DNA of 7,526 bases, from the NCBI GenBank assembly GCA_946615525.1, contig CAMOHW010000039.1, forward strand, positions 1 through 7,526, in the 5' to 3' direction. Made by a program: the position numbers and the translations under genes. Positions within the stretch are counted from its first letter, which is position 1. Every line of letters begins with the position of its first letter. The notes under the pieces are model-generated. The model did no database searches and was not told the origin of the DNA. It saw only the letters and a list, made by a program, of their open reading frames with translations. Below are positions 7,050 through 7,526 of this stretch, piece after piece. The DNA comes from an uncultured Clostridia bacterium (GTDB lineage: Bacteria > Bacillota > Clostridia > Oscillospirales > CAG-272).

Positions 7050-7076
7050 TTTTTTATAATATTTTTTTATAAAATC
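7050..7076 (-). promoter_or_regulatory. AT-rich block with -10-like hexamers upstream of the dgt hairpin
   Basis: This block is almost entirely A and T. On the minus strand it contains several -10-like hexamers, TATAAA (7066-7071), TATTAT (7056-7061) and TATAAA (7053-7058). None has a convincing -35 at 16-18 bp; TTGAAG at 7084-7089 is either 12 or 22 bp away. A promoter for dgt-dnaG-rpoD could lie here, in which case the hairpin at 7010-7049 would be in the leader. The block could equally be an unstructured spacer. Confidence 0.25.
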
Positions 7077-7085
7077 TATTTTGCT

Positions 7086-7526
7086 TCAAATTTCGGCTTT
7101 TTCAGGCAGAAAAACCTCTCCGATCAGTTTTGGTTCGACCGTTCCTCCGCTCATCTCGCGCAGGCGGAACAAAAGATCCTTTTCGGTATTGCCGCGCACG
7201 GTAAATTGAAGGGTAACATACTCGGCAAAATCCGTTTTTCCCGCCTCGGCACCGTATTTGGGCAATTCAGCAAGAAAGCGCGGGTGGTCGGCATAAGAGC
7301 AGGTCACGCTCCAAGTGCGGCATTTTTCCAATGTAACGACGCGCGCTTCCCGCACGGCAAGCATTGCCGCTTTGGAATAGCACCGGACAAGTCCGCCGGC
7401 ACCAAGCAGAATGCCGCCGAAATAGCGCGTGACTACGACTACCGCATTGCTGACACCCGATTTTTTCAACACGTCCAACACCGGAACGCCGCCGGTGCCC
7501 TGCGGCTCGCCGTCATCCGAGCAGCG
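7086..7526 (-). CDS. YigZ/IMPACT-family (UPF0029) protein, C-terminal part (cut by window edge)
   Basis: Member of the YigZ/YvyE family related to eukaryotic IMPACT. The bacterial role is not firmly established; links to translation and RNA binding have been proposed. The window shows 146 residues plus a TGA stop, and the frame stays open to the last base. Family members are about 200-220 residues, so roughly 60 N-terminal residues are missing. The visible part begins within the first domain with SDDGEPQGT, then VLDVL, followed by the family signature VVVVTRYFGGILLGAGGLVR (about 28-47 of the visible part). The second, ferredoxin-like domain follows, about 75-135, with strands such as YVTLQFTVRG. 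A glycine replaces the usual alanine after GT in the first motif, a mild difference. A GTG at 7481 could be read as a start, but the conserved motif continues upstream of it, so it is internal. The gene is followed by a hairpin that may end its transcript. Confidence 0.92.
   Translation of the reverse strand, partial: RCSDDGEPQGTGGVPVLDVLKKSGVSNAVVVVTRYFGGILLGAGGLVRCYSKAAMLAVREARVVTLEKCRTWSVTCSYADHPRFLAELPKYGAEAGKTDFAEYVTLQFTVRGNTEKDLLFRLREMSGGTVEPKLIGEVFLPEKAEI

Noticed and set aside
7479..7481. GTG as the start of a 131-residue YigZ-like protein
   Set aside because: The frame continues upstream to the window edge and encodes the conserved SDDGEPQGT motif, so the gene is simply truncated by the window.
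1..7526. Mobile elements, CRISPR arrays, tRNA/rRNA genes or a novel defence system
   Set aside because: No transposase, integrase, direct-repeat array, tRNA cloverleaf or defence-type domain combination was seen; the HD-domain gene is a standard dgt in a standard housekeeping cluster.

Overview
This window is an ordinary chromosomal housekeeping segment from a low-to-mid GC Gram-positive bacterium, most likely an anaerobic member of the Clostridia. Four things point there: strong AAAGGAG-type ribosome binding sites before almost every gene, a near-consensus sigma-A promoter, the dgt-dnaG-rpoD gene order, and a large lipoprotein of the extracellular solute-binding type. Every gene I can support is on the minus strand, so transcription runs from high to low coordinates.

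Layout in the direction of transcription. (1) 7526-7086: the C-terminal part of a YigZ/IMPACT-family protein, cut by the window edge. (2) 7085-6978: an AT-rich spacer with a perfect 14-bp inverted repeat. (3) 6977-2956: a compact three-gene unit. It holds an HD-domain dNTP triphosphohydrolase (dgt), DNA primase (dnaG, TTG start) and the primary sigma factor (rpoD). dnaG and rpoD overlap by 4 bases (ATGA). This is the Gram-positive form of the 'macromolecular synthesis' cluster, joining nucleotide-pool control, replication priming and transcription initiation. (4) 2955-2668: a 288-bp spacer with an inverted repeat just after rpoD, a GC-rich palindrome and the best promoter in the window (TTGACA, 17 bp, TAAAAT). 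(5) 2667-250: an 805-residue lipoprotein resembling a family-1 ABC solute-binding protein, but enlarged by what looks like an extra beta-rich domain and with no permease genes beside it. (6) 249-178: a short spacer with a perfect 11-bp GC-rich hairpin. (7) 177-1: the first 59 codons of tryptophanyl-tRNA synthetase (trpS), cut by the window edge.

I found no mobile element, CRISPR array, RNA gene, phage gene or defence cassette, and nothing I can defend as a new multi-gene system. The points most worth a second look are the enlarged, permease-less solute-binding lipoprotein with its own strong promoter and adjacent palindrome, and the hairpins in the spacers before dgt and trpS, where they could affect expression of essential genes.
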